A stretch of 64,000 nt of DNA from Chitinophaga sp. (GTDB lineage Bacteria; Bacteroidota; Bacteroidia; Chitinophagales; Chitinophagaceae), in NCBI RefSeq assembly GCF_019236475.1, contig NZ_JAFAIX010000012.1, positions 1,246,619 through 1,310,618 of the forward strand, read 5' to 3'. The translations under genes and the position numbers were made by a program. The notes below the pieces were generated by a model. That model had not been told where the DNA came from. It saw only the letters and a list, made by a program, of their open reading frames with translations, and ran no database searches. Shown here in pieces: positions 35,401 through 44,522 of the stretch (within the stretch, counting starts at the first letter, position 1; each line of letters starts with the position of its first letter).

Positions 35401-36678
35401 ATGAACATACTTTTATTAGGAAGTGGTGGTCGGGAACATGCACTGGCCTTGAAAATGTCGCAAAGTCCGCTATGCGGAAAACTGTTTATCGCGCCTGGGA
35501 ATGCAGGTACTGCCCAATGTGGTACCAATGTGAATATGGGCGTGAGCGAATTTGACAAGATAAGATCATTCTGTTTGGAGCAGGGAATCACGATGGTGGT
35601 ACCTGGGTCAGAAGAAGCGCTGGTAAATGGTATTTTCGATTATTTTGCACAGGATGAGGCGTTGAAGCATATTCCAGTAATGGGTCCTTCCAAACTGGGG
35701 GCACAACTGGAGGGCAGTAAGGCGTTTGCCAAACTGTTTATGGAGCGTCAAGGTATTCCTACCGCTGCTTATAGAGAGTTCAGTGAAGAGAATTATGAGG
35801 AAGGAATTGCTTATATTAAGCAGCATTCCTTACCAATCGTACTGAAGGCCGATGGTTTGGCAGCAGGTAAAGGAGTGGTGATCACCTCTAGCCATGACGA
35901 GGCACTTGATGAGTTTAGCCAGATGATCAAAGCGGCAAAATTCGGTGATGCTAGTCGCAAAGTAGTGATAGAGCAATTTTTGACGGGTATTGAGCTGTCT
36001 GTTTTTGTATTGACTGATGGCCACACGTATAAGATATTACCAGAGGCGAAAGATTATAAGAGAATTGGAGAAGGAGATAAAGGGCTGAACACAGGTGGAA
36101 TGGGGGCTGTATCGCCTGTTCCTTTTGCAGATGCAGCGTTTATGAAGCTGGTGGAAGACAAAGTGATTCGTCCTACGGTGGATGGTTTATCAAAAGAAGG
36201 AATAATTTATCCAGGTTTTATATTTTTTGGCCTGATTAATGTAGCAGGAGAGCCTTTCGTGATTGAGTATAACTGTCGCATGGGGGATCCTGAAACCGAG
36301 GTAGTAATGCCTCGTCTGCAGAACGACCTGCTGGAATTATTTACTGCTGTAAGCGCGGGAAATCTTTCAGCGCAGACGATTTACACCGATCAACGTGCAG
36401 CCGCTACTGTTATGCTGGTGTCCAAGGGGTATCCTGAGGCTTATGAGAAAAATAAGGTGATTACTAGCATTCCACAGCCTACACATGATCAAATCGTGTT
36501 TCATGCAGGCACCCGCCAGGATGGCGCTTCAGTACTGACTAACGGCGGTCGTGTATTGGCGGTTACTTCCCTGGCAACCACCTTGTCCTTGGCATTGGCA
36601 CATTCCGTCCAAACAGCCAACCAGATTGAGTTTGAAGGTAAAAACTTCCGCCGGGACATTGGATATGAGTTTATCTAA
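35401..36678 (+). CDS. purD: Phosphoribosylamine--glycine ligase
   Basis: 425 residues, usual length. ATP-grasp enzyme of purine synthesis. Visible: NILLLGSGGREHALALK at the N-terminus, APGNAGTAQ, LPIVLKADGLAAGKGVVI, DYKRIGEGDKGLNTGGMGAVSPVP and EYNCRMGDPETEVVMPRL with the metal-binding residues. It stands alone (no other pur genes), divergent from the POT gene, and ends in a GC-rich hairpin. Confidence 0.97.
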   Translation: MNILLLGSGGREHALALKMSQSPLCGKLFIAPGNAGTAQCGTNVNMGVSEFDKIRSFCLEQGITMVVPGSEEALVNGIFDYFAQDEALKHIPVMGPSKLGAQLEGSKAFAKLFMERQGIPTAAYREFSEENYEEGIAYIKQHSLPIVLKADGLAAGKGVVITSSHDEALDEFSQMIKAAKFGDASRKVVIEQFLTGIELSVFVLTDGHTYKILPEAKDYKRIGEGDKGLNTGGMGAVSPVPFADAAFMKLVEDKVIRPTVDGLSKEGIIYPGFIFFGLINVAGEPFVIEYNCRMGDPETEVVMPRLQNDLLELFTAVSAGNLSAQTIYTDQRAAATVMLVSKGYPEAYEKNKVITSIPQPTHDQIVFHAGTRQDGASVLTNGGRVLAVTSLATTLSLALAHSVQTANQIEFEGKNFRRDIGYEFI

Positions 36679-36692
36679 CTAAAATAAATAAT

Positions 36693-36717
36693 CGGCAGCC
36701 CCAGCGAGGGGTTGCCG
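36693..36717 (+). terminator. GC-rich hairpin after purD
   Basis: CGGCAGCCCC (36693-36702) pairs with GGGGTTGCCG (36708-36717) with one G-T pair and loop AGCGA. No T run follows, so it may be an end-protecting hairpin and not a full terminator. Confidence 0.55.
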
Positions 36718-36996
36718 TATCTGCAACATGTTAACTGAAGATAGCAGGGGGAGGGCTGTCTAATTATCACGGAAAAGCGGAGATGTAAGGCGTTATTTTT
36801 TAGAAACGGAATTATTAAAACGGGGTTAAAATCCGTTGGATTGATCGGTACTTCAAGAGAGCAGTTACTATGCCGTTTATACTACAAATAAGATTTTTTA
36901 ATATTTAGCCGTATTATTGCAGGAATATCCACTTTTTGCATCGTATATTCGTTGGAATTATTCATTTTTGCATTCTAATTTTTGACCGTATCAACA
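36718..36996 (+). promoter_or_regulatory. Long upstream region of the mre operon
   Basis: About 280 bases with no open frame. It becomes AT-rich towards mreB. CTAATTTTTG (36975-36984) is close to the -7 consensus but has one extra T. GGCTGTCT (36754-36761) is a partial copy of the GGCTGTCTCCC motif seen elsewhere. Otherwise I see nothing I can name. Confidence 0.35.
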
Positions 36997-38019
36997 ATGG
37001 GATTTTTTAATTTTTTAACGCAGGAAATCGCGATTGATTTAGGTACAGCTAACACGCTGATAATACATAATGACCAAGTGGTTGTGGACGAGCCTTCCAT
37101 TGTAGCGATAGAACGGGCTAGCGGCAAAATTGTGGCGGTTGGTAAGAAAGCCATGATGATGCACGAAAAAACTCACGAATATCTTCGTACTATACGTCCC
37201 CTGAAAGATGGCGTAATCGCAGACTTTAACGCTGCGGAAGGCATGATCAGGGAACTGATAAAAATGATTTACCCTAAGAAACCTTTGTTTGCTCCCAGCT
37301 GGCGTATGGTTATCTGCATCCCTTCCAGTATTACTGAAGTGGAAAAAAGAGCCGTTCGCGACTCTGCCGAACAGGCCGGAGCGAAAGAAGTTTACCTCAT
37401 TCATGAACCAATGGCGGCCGCACTGGGTATTGGCATTGACGTAGAAGAGCCTGTGGGTAACATGATTATCGACATCGGAGGTGGTACTACCGGTATTTCC
37501 GTTATAGCACTGGCCGGTATTGTTTGTGACCAGAGTATTCGTATCGCCGGTGATGAATTCACCGCAGATATCATGGAAGCACTCCGTCGTTATCACTCCC
37601 TGCTCATCGGTGAAAGAACCGCTGAACAGATCAAAATTCATATCGGTTCCGCACTGAAGGAACTGGATAATCCACCAGATGATATCCCTGTAAACGGTAG
37701 AGACCTTGTTACAGGTATTCCTAAGCAAATCATGGTTTCCTACCAGGAAATTGCTGAAGCACTGGACAAATCCATCTTTAAAATTGAGGAAGCCATCCTG
37801 AAAGCGCTGGAAACTACGCCTCCAGAATTGGCATCAGATATTTATCGCAGAGGACTTTACCTGACCGGCGGTGGTGCACTGCTCCGTGGTCTGGACAAAC
37901 GCCTTGCCCAGAAAATCAAACTGCCTGTGCATGTAGCAGACGATCCGCTGCGCGCAGTAGTGAGAGGTACCGGCATCGCCCTGAAGCATGTTGGTAAATA
38001 TCCGTTCCTGATGCAATAA
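36997..38019 (+). CDS. mreB: Rod-shape actin homologue MreB
   Basis: 340 residues from ATG 36997 (MGFFNFLTQEIAIDLGTANT); upstream TTG is unlikely. Actin-fold motifs: phosphate 1 IAIDLGTANTLI, phosphate 2 MIIDIGGGTTGISVIAL and the adenosine loop LTGGGALLRGLDKRL. It polymerises under the inner membrane and directs the elongasome. First gene of mreB-mreC-mreD-mrdA-rodA, all on plus. A strong hairpin lies between it and mreC. Confidence 0.97.
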   Translation: MGFFNFLTQEIAIDLGTANTLIIHNDQVVVDEPSIVAIERASGKIVAVGKKAMMMHEKTHEYLRTIRPLKDGVIADFNAAEGMIRELIKMIYPKKPLFAPSWRMVICIPSSITEVEKRAVRDSAEQAGAKEVYLIHEPMAAALGIGIDVEEPVGNMIIDIGGGTTGISVIALAGIVCDQSIRIAGDEFTADIMEALRRYHSLLIGERTAEQIKIHIGSALKELDNPPDDIPVNGRDLVTGIPKQIMVSYQEIAEALDKSIFKIEEAILKALETTPPELASDIYRRGLYLTGGGALLRGLDKRLAQKIKLPVHVADDPLRAVVRGTGIALKHVGKYPFLMQ

Positions 38020-38025
38020 AACCTA

Positions 38026-38080
38026 TTTTGAGATTTAGGGCGGCAGATTCACTGCCTCCCTAAATCAACAAATCTCAAAA
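38026..38080 (+). promoter_or_regulatory. Nested hairpin between mreB and mreC
   Basis: ATTTAGGG plus GGCAG (38033-38046) pair with CTGCC plus CCCTAAAT (38052-38065). Outside, TTTTGAGA (38026-38033) pairs with TCTCAAAA (38073-38080). It has no T run, so it is more likely an mRNA processing or partial-termination element that sets mreB above mreC expression. Confidence 0.55.
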
Positions 38081-38093
38081 TTCTTGCGCGCTT

Positions 38094-38981
38094 GTGCGAA
38101 ATCTAATCATTTTCTTAAGGCGATATTTCAACTTCTTCTTATTTCTGCTGCTGGAAGTGATTTGTATTGTATTGGTGTTTCAAAACAATAGCTTTCAGCA
38201 TGCTGCATATGTTAACTCCGCCAACAACGTCAGTGGAAAGCTTTACGATAAATACAACAACGTACAATACTATTTTCATCTAAAAGCCACCAACGACAGC
38301 CTGGTAGCAGAAAATACCCGCCTGCATAATGCCATCCGCTCTAGCTACGATAGCATGGTTACCACCAACGGTACCAGAGTGGACACCATCCGCAGATACA
38401 GTGACGATACTACCCATAAAATCATCAGCACGGAAATCCGTCGCTTCCAATACTTCGAAGCTAAGGTGATCAACAACTCCCTCAATAAACCCATGAACTA
38501 TATTACCATCCACCGCGGAAGTAAACAAGGCATCAAACCCAATATGGGCGTGATCAGTCCGAGTGGTGTGGTAGGGGTTGTTAGAAGTGTGAGTGATAAC
38601 TATGCCGTAGTGCTCTCCCTGCTCTCTAAATCCAATTCCGTATCCATCAGCGCCCGATTGGCACAAGGTAAGGAAATGGGCTCCGTACACTGGGATGGCG
38701 ATGATCCAGCTTATGCCACACTGCGCGATATCCCTAAAAGTGCCCAACTGCACAAAGGCGATACCGTTGTGACCAGCGGATTCTCCGCCCTCTTCCCGGA
38801 AAATATCCCCATCGGATACGTGGAAGGATTCTCACAAGGCGACAAAGCAAGTACTTCTCTCACGGTTAAACTACGTCTGGCTACAAACTTCTATAATCTC
38901 CAGTACGTCTACGTGATTGAGAACCTCCTGAAAGATGAACAACAAAGTTTGGAAGACTCGACTTACAAGCTGATTAAATGA
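38094..38981 (+). CDS. mreC: Rod-shape protein MreC
   Basis: 295 residues, start GTG at 38094. One N-terminal membrane helix (FNFFLFLLLEVICIVLVF), a coiled coil (about 60-100), and the periplasmic double beta barrel with NYITIHRGSKQGIKPNMGVISPSGVVGVV and LHKGDTVVTSGFSALFPENIPIGYVEG. It links MreB to PBP2. Its TGA overlaps the mreD ATG by four bases (ATGA), implying translational coupling. Confidence 0.95.
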   Translation: MRNLIIFLRRYFNFFLFLLLEVICIVLVFQNNSFQHAAYVNSANNVSGKLYDKYNNVQYYFHLKATNDSLVAENTRLHNAIRSSYDSMVTTNGTRVDTIRRYSDDTTHKIISTEIRRFQYFEAKVINNSLNKPMNYITIHRGSKQGIKPNMGVISPSGVVGVVRSVSDNYAVVLSLLSKSNSVSISARLAQGKEMGSVHWDGDDPAYATLRDIPKSAQLHKGDTVVTSGFSALFPENIPIGYVEGFSQGDKASTSLTVKLRLATNFYNLQYVYVIENLLKDEQQSLEDSTYKLIK

Positions 38982-39487
38982 GTATACTGTTAAGAAATAT
39001 TATCCGATTCGTGCTCCTGCTGCTGATCCAGGTATTCGTTCTCAACGAAATCCTGATACACCAGTTGGTGAGCCCCTACATATACATGCTCTTCATATTG
39101 GTGCTTCCATTTAACCTGCCTCGCCCAGCACTTATGCTGCTGGGGCTGTTAATGGGATTGTCATTGGATATGTTTATGAATACCATGGGTATGCACGCCG
39201 CTGCCTGTGTATTCATCGCCTACCTGCGTCCGTTCATTATCAACATCCTGTCCCCGCAGGGAGGATTCGAAACAACTCAGAAAACGCCGTCCATGACAAG
39301 TATGGGCGTGTCGCAGTTTTTAATCTATGCAGCTATCCTGGTATTTCTGCATCACACTGTCTACTTCACCCTCGAAGTATTCGGATTTGCCAACCCGTTA
39401 TACCTGTTGCTGAAGATTATTTTATCCTCCGCAGCCAGCCTTTTCCTCATTATTCTGTACGAAATGTTATTCTTTTCCAGAAAATAA
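38978..39487 (+). CDS. mreD: Rod-shape protein MreD
   Basis: 169 residues with about five to six membrane segments (LLLLIQVFVLNEILIH, YIYMLFILVLPFNLPR, MLLGLLMGLSLDMFMNT). It is identified mainly by length, topology and place between mreC and mrdA. It overlaps mreC by four bases. Confidence 0.9.
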   Translation: MSILLRNIIRFVLLLLIQVFVLNEILIHQLVSPYIYMLFILVLPFNLPRPALMLLGLLMGLSLDMFMNTMGMHAAACVFIAYLRPFIINILSPQGGFETTQKTPSMTSMGVSQFLIYAAILVFLHHTVYFTLEVFGFANPLYLLLKIILSSAASLFLIILYEMLFFSRK

Positions 39488-39555
39488 CGAAAAGCGACAG
39501 TTGCTGCTCGTGGGATCAATTGAAGGTTTAAATTTGCAAAAGCTACAACAATTGC

Positions 39556-41481
39556 ATGTCTGTATTTAATCAGCCCAGGAGAAGAGTAATTCAATTGATC
39601 ATTCTTGGCATGGTGTCCATCATCGTCGTCAGATTGTTTTTCCTGCAGGTCGTAGAAAAGAAATATGCCAAGCTCGCGGATGCCAACGCGGTGCTAAGGA
39701 AAGTCGTATACCCTAGTCGCGGTATCATTTATGACCGCAAAGGACGCGCGATTCTTAGTAACGACGTGCTGTACGATCTCGTGGTGACTCCCAGAAGCGT
39801 GAAGAATATAGACACCGCTTACCTCTGCACTATTCTGAAAATAGATAAAGAAGAGTTTAGAAAGAAAATCGCCGACTGTATCAAAAAGAATGGTCCCGTA
39901 AGGCAATCTGTCTTCTCATCTCTCCTACAGGCGGACATTTATGGCCAACTGCAGGAAAGTATGTACCTCTTCCAACCAGGATTTGAACTGGTACCAAGGC
40001 AAATCCGCTCCTATCCTTACTCTGCCGCCGCTAATATCCTAGGATACATTGCGGAGATTTCACCTACCATGCTGAAAGACTCCAACTACGCTTCCTATAA
40101 CTCCGGCGATTATCTCGGTATGACAGGTTTGGAAAAAACCTATGAAAGTGTCCTCATGGGCCAACGTGGTATCCAATACCTGGTAAAGGATAACCTCAAC
40201 AGGCCACAAGGTCCTTATGAAAATGGGGAATTCGATAGTGCGGCCGTAGCAGGTAAAAACCTCCGCCTTAGCCTGGATATTGAATTGCAGGCATTCGGGG
40301 AACAAATGATGCACGGAAAAATTGGTAGCATCGTTGCCATCGATCCGCAAGATGGTGGTATCCTGGCCATGGTCAGTGGTCCGAGCTTTGACCCGAACCT
40401 CCTGACCGGCTCCTTCCGAAGCGCTAACTTTAATAAACTTTATCTTGATACAACCCTGCCCCTCTTTAACCGTGCCATTCAGGCACAATACCCGCCAGGA
40501 TCTACATTTAAGCCAATGATCGGCTTGGTAGGATTGGATGAAGGGGTCATCACAGCAAACACGGGATATCCTTGTTATGGCGCTTATATGGGCTGTAGCA
40601 GACCTATCAAGTGCGAACACCACGACCCAGGACACGCGGCCAACTTCCGTTTGGCGCTCGCTCACTCCTGTAACTCCTATTTCTCCAACACGTATCGCCT
40701 TTGTGTGGATGCGCCTAAATGGGGAGGAATACGAGTCGGCGGTATGCAGAAATGGGCGGAATACATGAATAGCTTCGGCTTTGGACACAAGATAGGTGTG
40801 GATATTCCAAGTGAAAGGCCTGGACGTATCCCTGATAAAAAATACTACGACGCTAAATATAAAGGCAGTTGGAACTCCTGTACTTCCGTATTCCTCGGTA
40901 TCGGTCAGGGTGAGGTGGAAACCACTCCGCTGCAAATGGCCAACGCCATGTGTATTCTTGCTAATAGAGGATCGTTCTTTGTGCCGCACTTTGTGAAAAG
41001 TATTGATAACGACGACACGCATCTGTTGGACAAATACAAACAACGTCACATAGTGGCGCATATCTCCGATGAAGCATACGACGCGGTAATCAAGGGTATG
41101 ACGGATGTGGTGGAAAGCGGTACTGGTCGTGTGGCCCAAATTGAAGGTATTACCATCGGCGGTAAAACAGGTACGGCAGAAAACTACGCCATTGTGAACG
41201 GTGTACGTACAAAAATGCCTAACCACGCACAGTTTGTGGCCTTTGCACCGGCAGAAAATCCAAGAATCGCCGTTTGCGTTATCGTGGAACGTTCCGGGTT
41301 TGGTGCGAAATATGCTGCACCTATCGCCAGCTTGATGATTGAGAAATACCTGAAGGATTCTATTTCCTCCAAACGTGCAGGGATGTTGAAAACCGTAATG
41401 GAAACGGTGACTATTCCGGATGCGATGAGATCAAGGTCCAAACTGGATTCCCTGAATGCTACGGTTATCAAAAAGAGATAA
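39556..41481 (+). CDS. mrdA: Penicillin-binding protein 2
   Basis: 641 residues. A membrane anchor near residues 12-30, a dimerisation domain, then the transpeptidase: Ser316 in PGSTFKP, SCN at 371-373, and KTGTAE with Lys537. GYIAEISPTML and GMTGLEKTYE mark class B elongation PBPs. It cross-links side-wall peptidoglycan together with RodA, encoded 41 bases downstream. Confidence 0.96.
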   Translation: MSVFNQPRRRVIQLIILGMVSIIVVRLFFLQVVEKKYAKLADANAVLRKVVYPSRGIIYDRKGRAILSNDVLYDLVVTPRSVKNIDTAYLCTILKIDKEEFRKKIADCIKKNGPVRQSVFSSLLQADIYGQLQESMYLFQPGFELVPRQIRSYPYSAAANILGYIAEISPTMLKDSNYASYNSGDYLGMTGLEKTYESVLMGQRGIQYLVKDNLNRPQGPYENGEFDSAAVAGKNLRLSLDIELQAFGEQMMHGKIGSIVAIDPQDGGILAMVSGPSFDPNLLTGSFRSANFNKLYLDTTLPLFNRAIQAQYPPGSTFKPMIGLVGLDEGVITANTGYPCYGAYMGCSRPIKCEHHDPGHAANFRLALAHSCNSYFSNTYRLCVDAPKWGGIRVGGMQKWAEYMNSFGFGHKIGVDIPSERPGRIPDKKYYDAKYKGSWNSCTSVFLGIGQGEVETTPLQMANAMCILANRGSFFVPHFVKSIDNDDTHLLDKYKQRHIVAHISDEAYDAVIKGMTDVVESGTGRVAQIEGITIGGKTGTAENYAIVNGVRTKMPNHAQFVAFAPAENPRIAVCVIVERSGFGAKYAAPIASLMIEKYLKDSISSKRAGMLKTVMETVTIPDAMRSRSKLDSLNATVIKKR

Positions 41482-41522
41482 TAAAAAAATTAACCATAAA
41501 CGCCCAAACTGATTAGTATATA

Positions 41523-42809
41523 ATGAACCGCTCGCAAACCAAATTGACGCAAGGTATTGACTGGCCAATTGTTGGCTTGTACCTGGCATTGGTGACCATC
41601 GGTCTGATGTCCATTTTTGCTGCGGAATACCGAGGAGATGATAACGTCTGGCAGAATATCATTCATTTGAATAAGAACTACGCTAGGCAGCTCCTGTGGT
41701 TTGGCGTATCAATTATATTGGCATCCATCATCTGGCTGACGGATAGTAAGTTCTTTACTGCCACGGCCAATCTGTTGTATGCTGGTGGGATATTATTATT
41801 GCTATTGGTATTGGGGATAGGTAAAGATGTAAAAGGATCACATTCCTGGCTGGTATTGGGAGGATTCCAGTTTCAGCCGGCGGAATTGACGAAACTATGT
41901 ACCAACCTGGCTTTGGCGAAATACTTAAGCTCGCAGGAGACGGATTTTAGTAAGCTACGATCGCGATTAATTGCAGCGGCTATCGCGTTAGTACCGGCTG
42001 GTATCATCATCCTTCAATCAGAAACAGGACTGGCCCTGGTGTACTTCTCCTTCTTCCTGGTGATGTACCGCGAAGGCTTGCCAGGCGTTTTGCTGGTGAT
42101 TGCATTTTCGGCGATTGTGCTAGTACTCTCTGCCCTCCTGGTAGATAATAAGATACTGTTTATCATATTCTCGGTCATAACGGCATTGGTCATCTACTTT
42201 AGCCGGCGAGAGATAAAGCGGAACAGAGCCAGGTTATTCTGGATAATAGCTATTTACGGCTTCTGTTCTCTGTTCGTGATGTTTGTGGTGCCTTTCACCT
42301 TCACCAAAGTGTTGAAAGATTACCAAGTGCGCCGTATCGAGGTAATGCTCGGTAAAGAAAACGATCCGAAAGCGACTTATAACACCCGTCAGAGTATGAT
42401 TGCCATCGGTTCTGGTGGTTTCTGGGGAAAAGGTTATCTGAAAGGAACACAAACCCGCTATGATTTCGTACCAGAGCAAAGTACAGACTTCATCTTCTGT
42501 ACCGTTGGGGAAGATTTTGGTTTCTTTGGCAGCGTGATTTTTATTGGCATTTATGTGGCCTTACTCTTCCGGATTATATACGTCGCGGAGCGACAGCGAT
42601 CGACATTCACGCGAGTCTATGCTTATGGGGTGGCAAGTATCATATTCTTTCACTTGGCCATCAACGTATCGATGACGATTGGTTTGGCGCCGGTAATCGG
42701 TATCCCGCTACCATGGGTGAGTTATGGAGGTAGCTCGTTGTTCTCCTTCACCATGTTGCTGTTTATATTACTCCGACTGGATGCCGACAGGCAGATGGTT
42801 TTAAGATAA
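41523..42809 (+). CDS. rodA: Rod-shape SEDS glycosyltransferase RodA
   Basis: 428 residues, about ten membrane segments. SEDS signatures: GSHSWLVLGGFQFQPAELTKL, QSETGLALVYFSFF, QSMIAIGSGGFWGKGYLKGTQ, PEQSTDFIFCTVGEDFGF and PLPWVSYGGSSLFS. It polymerises glycan for PBP2. The central region is extended by a hydrophobic and basic segment (about 195-240: FIIFSVITALVIYF, RREIKRNRARLF) longer than in E. coli. Last gene of the mre operon, with a strong terminator after it. Confidence 0.95.
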   Translation: MNRSQTKLTQGIDWPIVGLYLALVTIGLMSIFAAEYRGDDNVWQNIIHLNKNYARQLLWFGVSIILASIIWLTDSKFFTATANLLYAGGILLLLLVLGIGKDVKGSHSWLVLGGFQFQPAELTKLCTNLALAKYLSSQETDFSKLRSRLIAAAIALVPAGIIILQSETGLALVYFSFFLVMYREGLPGVLLVIAFSAIVLVLSALLVDNKILFIIFSVITALVIYFSRREIKRNRARLFWIIAIYGFCSLFVMFVVPFTFTKVLKDYQVRRIEVMLGKENDPKATYNTRQSMIAIGSGGFWGKGYLKGTQTRYDFVPEQSTDFIFCTVGEDFGFFGSVIFIGIYVALLFRIIYVAERQRSTFTRVYAYGVASIIFFHLAINVSMTIGLAPVIGIPLPWVSYGGSSLFSFTMLLFILLRLDADRQMVLR

Positions 42810-42816
42810 TACCCAC

Positions 42817-42845
42817 AGAACGCCCGGTTTACAGCCGGGCGTTCT
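42817..42845 (+). terminator. Terminator of the mre operon
   Basis: AGAACGCCCGG (42817-42827) pairs with CCGGGCGTTCT (42835-42845), followed by TCTTTT. Confidence 0.9.
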
Positions 42846-42861
42846 TCTTTTCTGAATTAAC

Positions 42862-42869
42862 TATCTTTG
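42862..42869 (+). promoter_or_regulatory. -7 box (TATCTTTG) directly before the metallo-hydrolase gene
   Basis: TATCTTTG ends four bases before the ATG at 42874, the same spacing as at iscS. The mRNA would start at or beside the start codon. Confidence 0.45.
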
Positions 42870-42873
42870 TGCC

Positions 42874-43623
42874 ATGGCACGTATTATACCATTATCCGAA
42901 GGGTCATTTACCGTAGACGGGACCAAACAATTCACTCCTTTTGATTTAGGAAAAGATCGCATGCAGGATCGTCCACATGGGTCTTTGCTGGTGGAGATCC
43001 AGCCTTTCCTCGTGATCACCGATAGGGATTACATCCTTTTTGATGCAGGACTTGGTTTCCGCAATAGCAATGGTGTCATGCAGATTCACCAGAACCTGAT
43101 TGACAATGGTATCAACCCGATGGAAATTACAAAGGTGATGATGAGTCATCTGCATAAAGATCACTCTGGTGGTATATCTGCTGTAGATCCTGTTAGTGGC
43201 GAGCGTAGCATGACTTTCCCCAATGCCACTTACTATGTGAATAACGAGGAAATGCTGTATGCATTGGAGCATGCAGGAAAATCCTATCATTCTGAAGATA
43301 TTGTACTGTTGCAGCAACGGGATAATGTTGTTTTCACCACCGGTAATGGCACCATAGATGGCTATATCCATTATGAAATGACGGGCGGCCATTGTCCTTA
43401 TCACCAGGTATTCCTGGTAGATGATGGAGAAGATAAAGTGTTTTTTGGTGGAGATGTGGCGCCTCAGTTATCCCAGATGAAGAACAGGTTTGTAGCCAAA
43501 TACGACTATGATGGCAAGCGCAGTATGGAACTTCGCCAGGAGTTCATGGAGCGTGGCCGTCAGGAAGGATGGGATTTCCTTTTCTATCATGATGTAAAGA
43601 CACCGACCACTCGGTTCGAATAA
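42874..43623 (+). CDS. Metallo-beta-lactamase-fold hydrolase
   Basis: 249 residues. The metal site is SHLHKDHSGG (HxHxDH pattern), with further ligands in TGGHCPYHQVF and FFGGDVAP and a terminal HDV. It belongs to the broad lactonase/glyoxalase II-like group and the substrate is unknown. It sits 9 bases ahead of the AraC-type gene, so they form an operon; the regulator may control its own hydrolase (inference). The transcript appears leaderless. Confidence 0.85.
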   Translation: MARIIPLSEGSFTVDGTKQFTPFDLGKDRMQDRPHGSLLVEIQPFLVITDRDYILFDAGLGFRNSNGVMQIHQNLIDNGINPMEITKVMMSHLHKDHSGGISAVDPVSGERSMTFPNATYYVNNEEMLYALEHAGKSYHSEDIVLLQQRDNVVFTTGNGTIDGYIHYEMTGGHCPYHQVFLVDDGEDKVFFGGDVAPQLSQMKNRFVAKYDYDGKRSMELRQEFMERGRQEGWDFLFYHDVKTPTTRFE

Positions 43624-43632
43624 AACGCTTAT

Positions 43633-44457
43633 ATGTACAGCCGCTATGAAAATTTCCGTTTAAGTGGCCAGTCGTTTATTAGTACTGCCTGTCACCAGGG
43701 ACACGACTGGGCGGCTATTTCTGTTTATTCGGGGGCGGCTGTGCATGAATTATACATCCGGCATACCATTATCAATTTCGTGCTGGATGGGGAAAAACGG
43801 ATGTATAATGGCAACCGTGTGTTGCATGTGAAAAAGGGGGATGTCCTACTGATCCCGCCTGGAACCCTTGTCAGCTCTGAGATTTTACACACTAGTCGGC
43901 CTTTCAAAAGTATCAATCTGGTGATCCCGGATCAGGTAATAGCGCGTAAGCAGGTGATATCGGGAGACACGGAGCCCAAGTCGATGGCCATTCTACCACG
44001 AGGTAGCGACTGGGCGGGGTTATTGAATTGGCTAGAACCTGTACTCATTGAAAATGGCGATGTAGTCGCAGAAGAGGTACAGGAGCGGGTTTGGCACAAT
44101 TTGATGGAATGTAGGCCCTTGGCGGGCATGCTCCGGAAAGCCGTAGATTGCCCGATGGATGATATGATGGATCTATTGCGTACCCGGATGGAAGATATCC
44201 GGGATGTAGGAGATCTGGCAGAAGCGGGACATATGAGTCCGGCTACCTTAAAACGCCGATTCCGGTATTTGTTTGACTGTAGCCCGATGCAGTGGATTTG
44301 GACCATGCGGCTACAAAGAGCTGCCTTGTTATTGCGCTCTGGGCAACGTCCTGTGAATGAGATCGCTTATGCGACTGGATTCTCCGATATTTCTCATTTT
44401 TACCGACTATTTCGAAAGAATTACGGCTGCACACCGATACAGTGGCGCAGGTCGTAA
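43633..44457 (+). CDS. AraC-family transcriptional regulator
   Basis: 274 residues. The N-terminal part (about 1-105) is a cupin-like sensor domain of the ExsA/AraC_N2 kind (LHVKKGDVLLIPPGTLV). The C-terminal part (about 180-274) has two helix-turn-helix units: VGDLAEAGHMSPATLKRRFRYL and VNEIAYATGFSDISHFYRLFRK. The linker segment ISGDTEPK (residues 109-116) is encoded by a copy of the dispersed motif TGATATCGGGAGACACGG. It is second in an operon with the metallo-hydrolase. The effector is unknown. Confidence 0.88.
   Translation: MYSRYENFRLSGQSFISTACHQGHDWAAISVYSGAAVHELYIRHTIINFVLDGEKRMYNGNRVLHVKKGDVLLIPPGTLVSSEILHTSRPFKSINLVIPDQVIARKQVISGDTEPKSMAILPRGSDWAGLLNWLEPVLIENGDVVAEEVQERVWHNLMECRPLAGMLRKAVDCPMDDMMDLLRTRMEDIRDVGDLAEAGHMSPATLKRRFRYLFDCSPMQWIWTMRLQRAALLLRSGQRPVNEIAYATGFSDISHFYRLFRKNYGCTPIQWRRS
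43955..43972 (+). repeat. Dispersed motif, copy 3, inside the AraC gene
   Basis: TGATATCGGGAGACACGG is identical over 18 bases to the intergenic copy at 53946-53963. It falls in the codons of the interdomain linker. Confidence 0.55.
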
Positions 44458-44481
44458 TAAAAATTGAGCTTTTCAGCCAAT

Positions 44482-44500
44482 AGGACTCGTGTCTCCCGAA
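44482..44500 (-). repeat. Dispersed motif, copy 4
   Basis: On the minus strand TTCGGGAGACACGAGTCC, matching the copy at 53951 with one change over 16 bases. It lies between the AraC and NTF2-like genes, inverted relative to copy 3. Confidence 0.5.
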
Positions 44501-44522
44501 CTATCTTACATGCAAAAAAAAA

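Noticed and set aside
40060..41226. A 388-codon open frame on minus inside mrdA
   Set aside because: It is antisense to the catalytic domain of PBP2, has no family resemblance and a His/Thr/Val-biased composition typical of a shadow frame.
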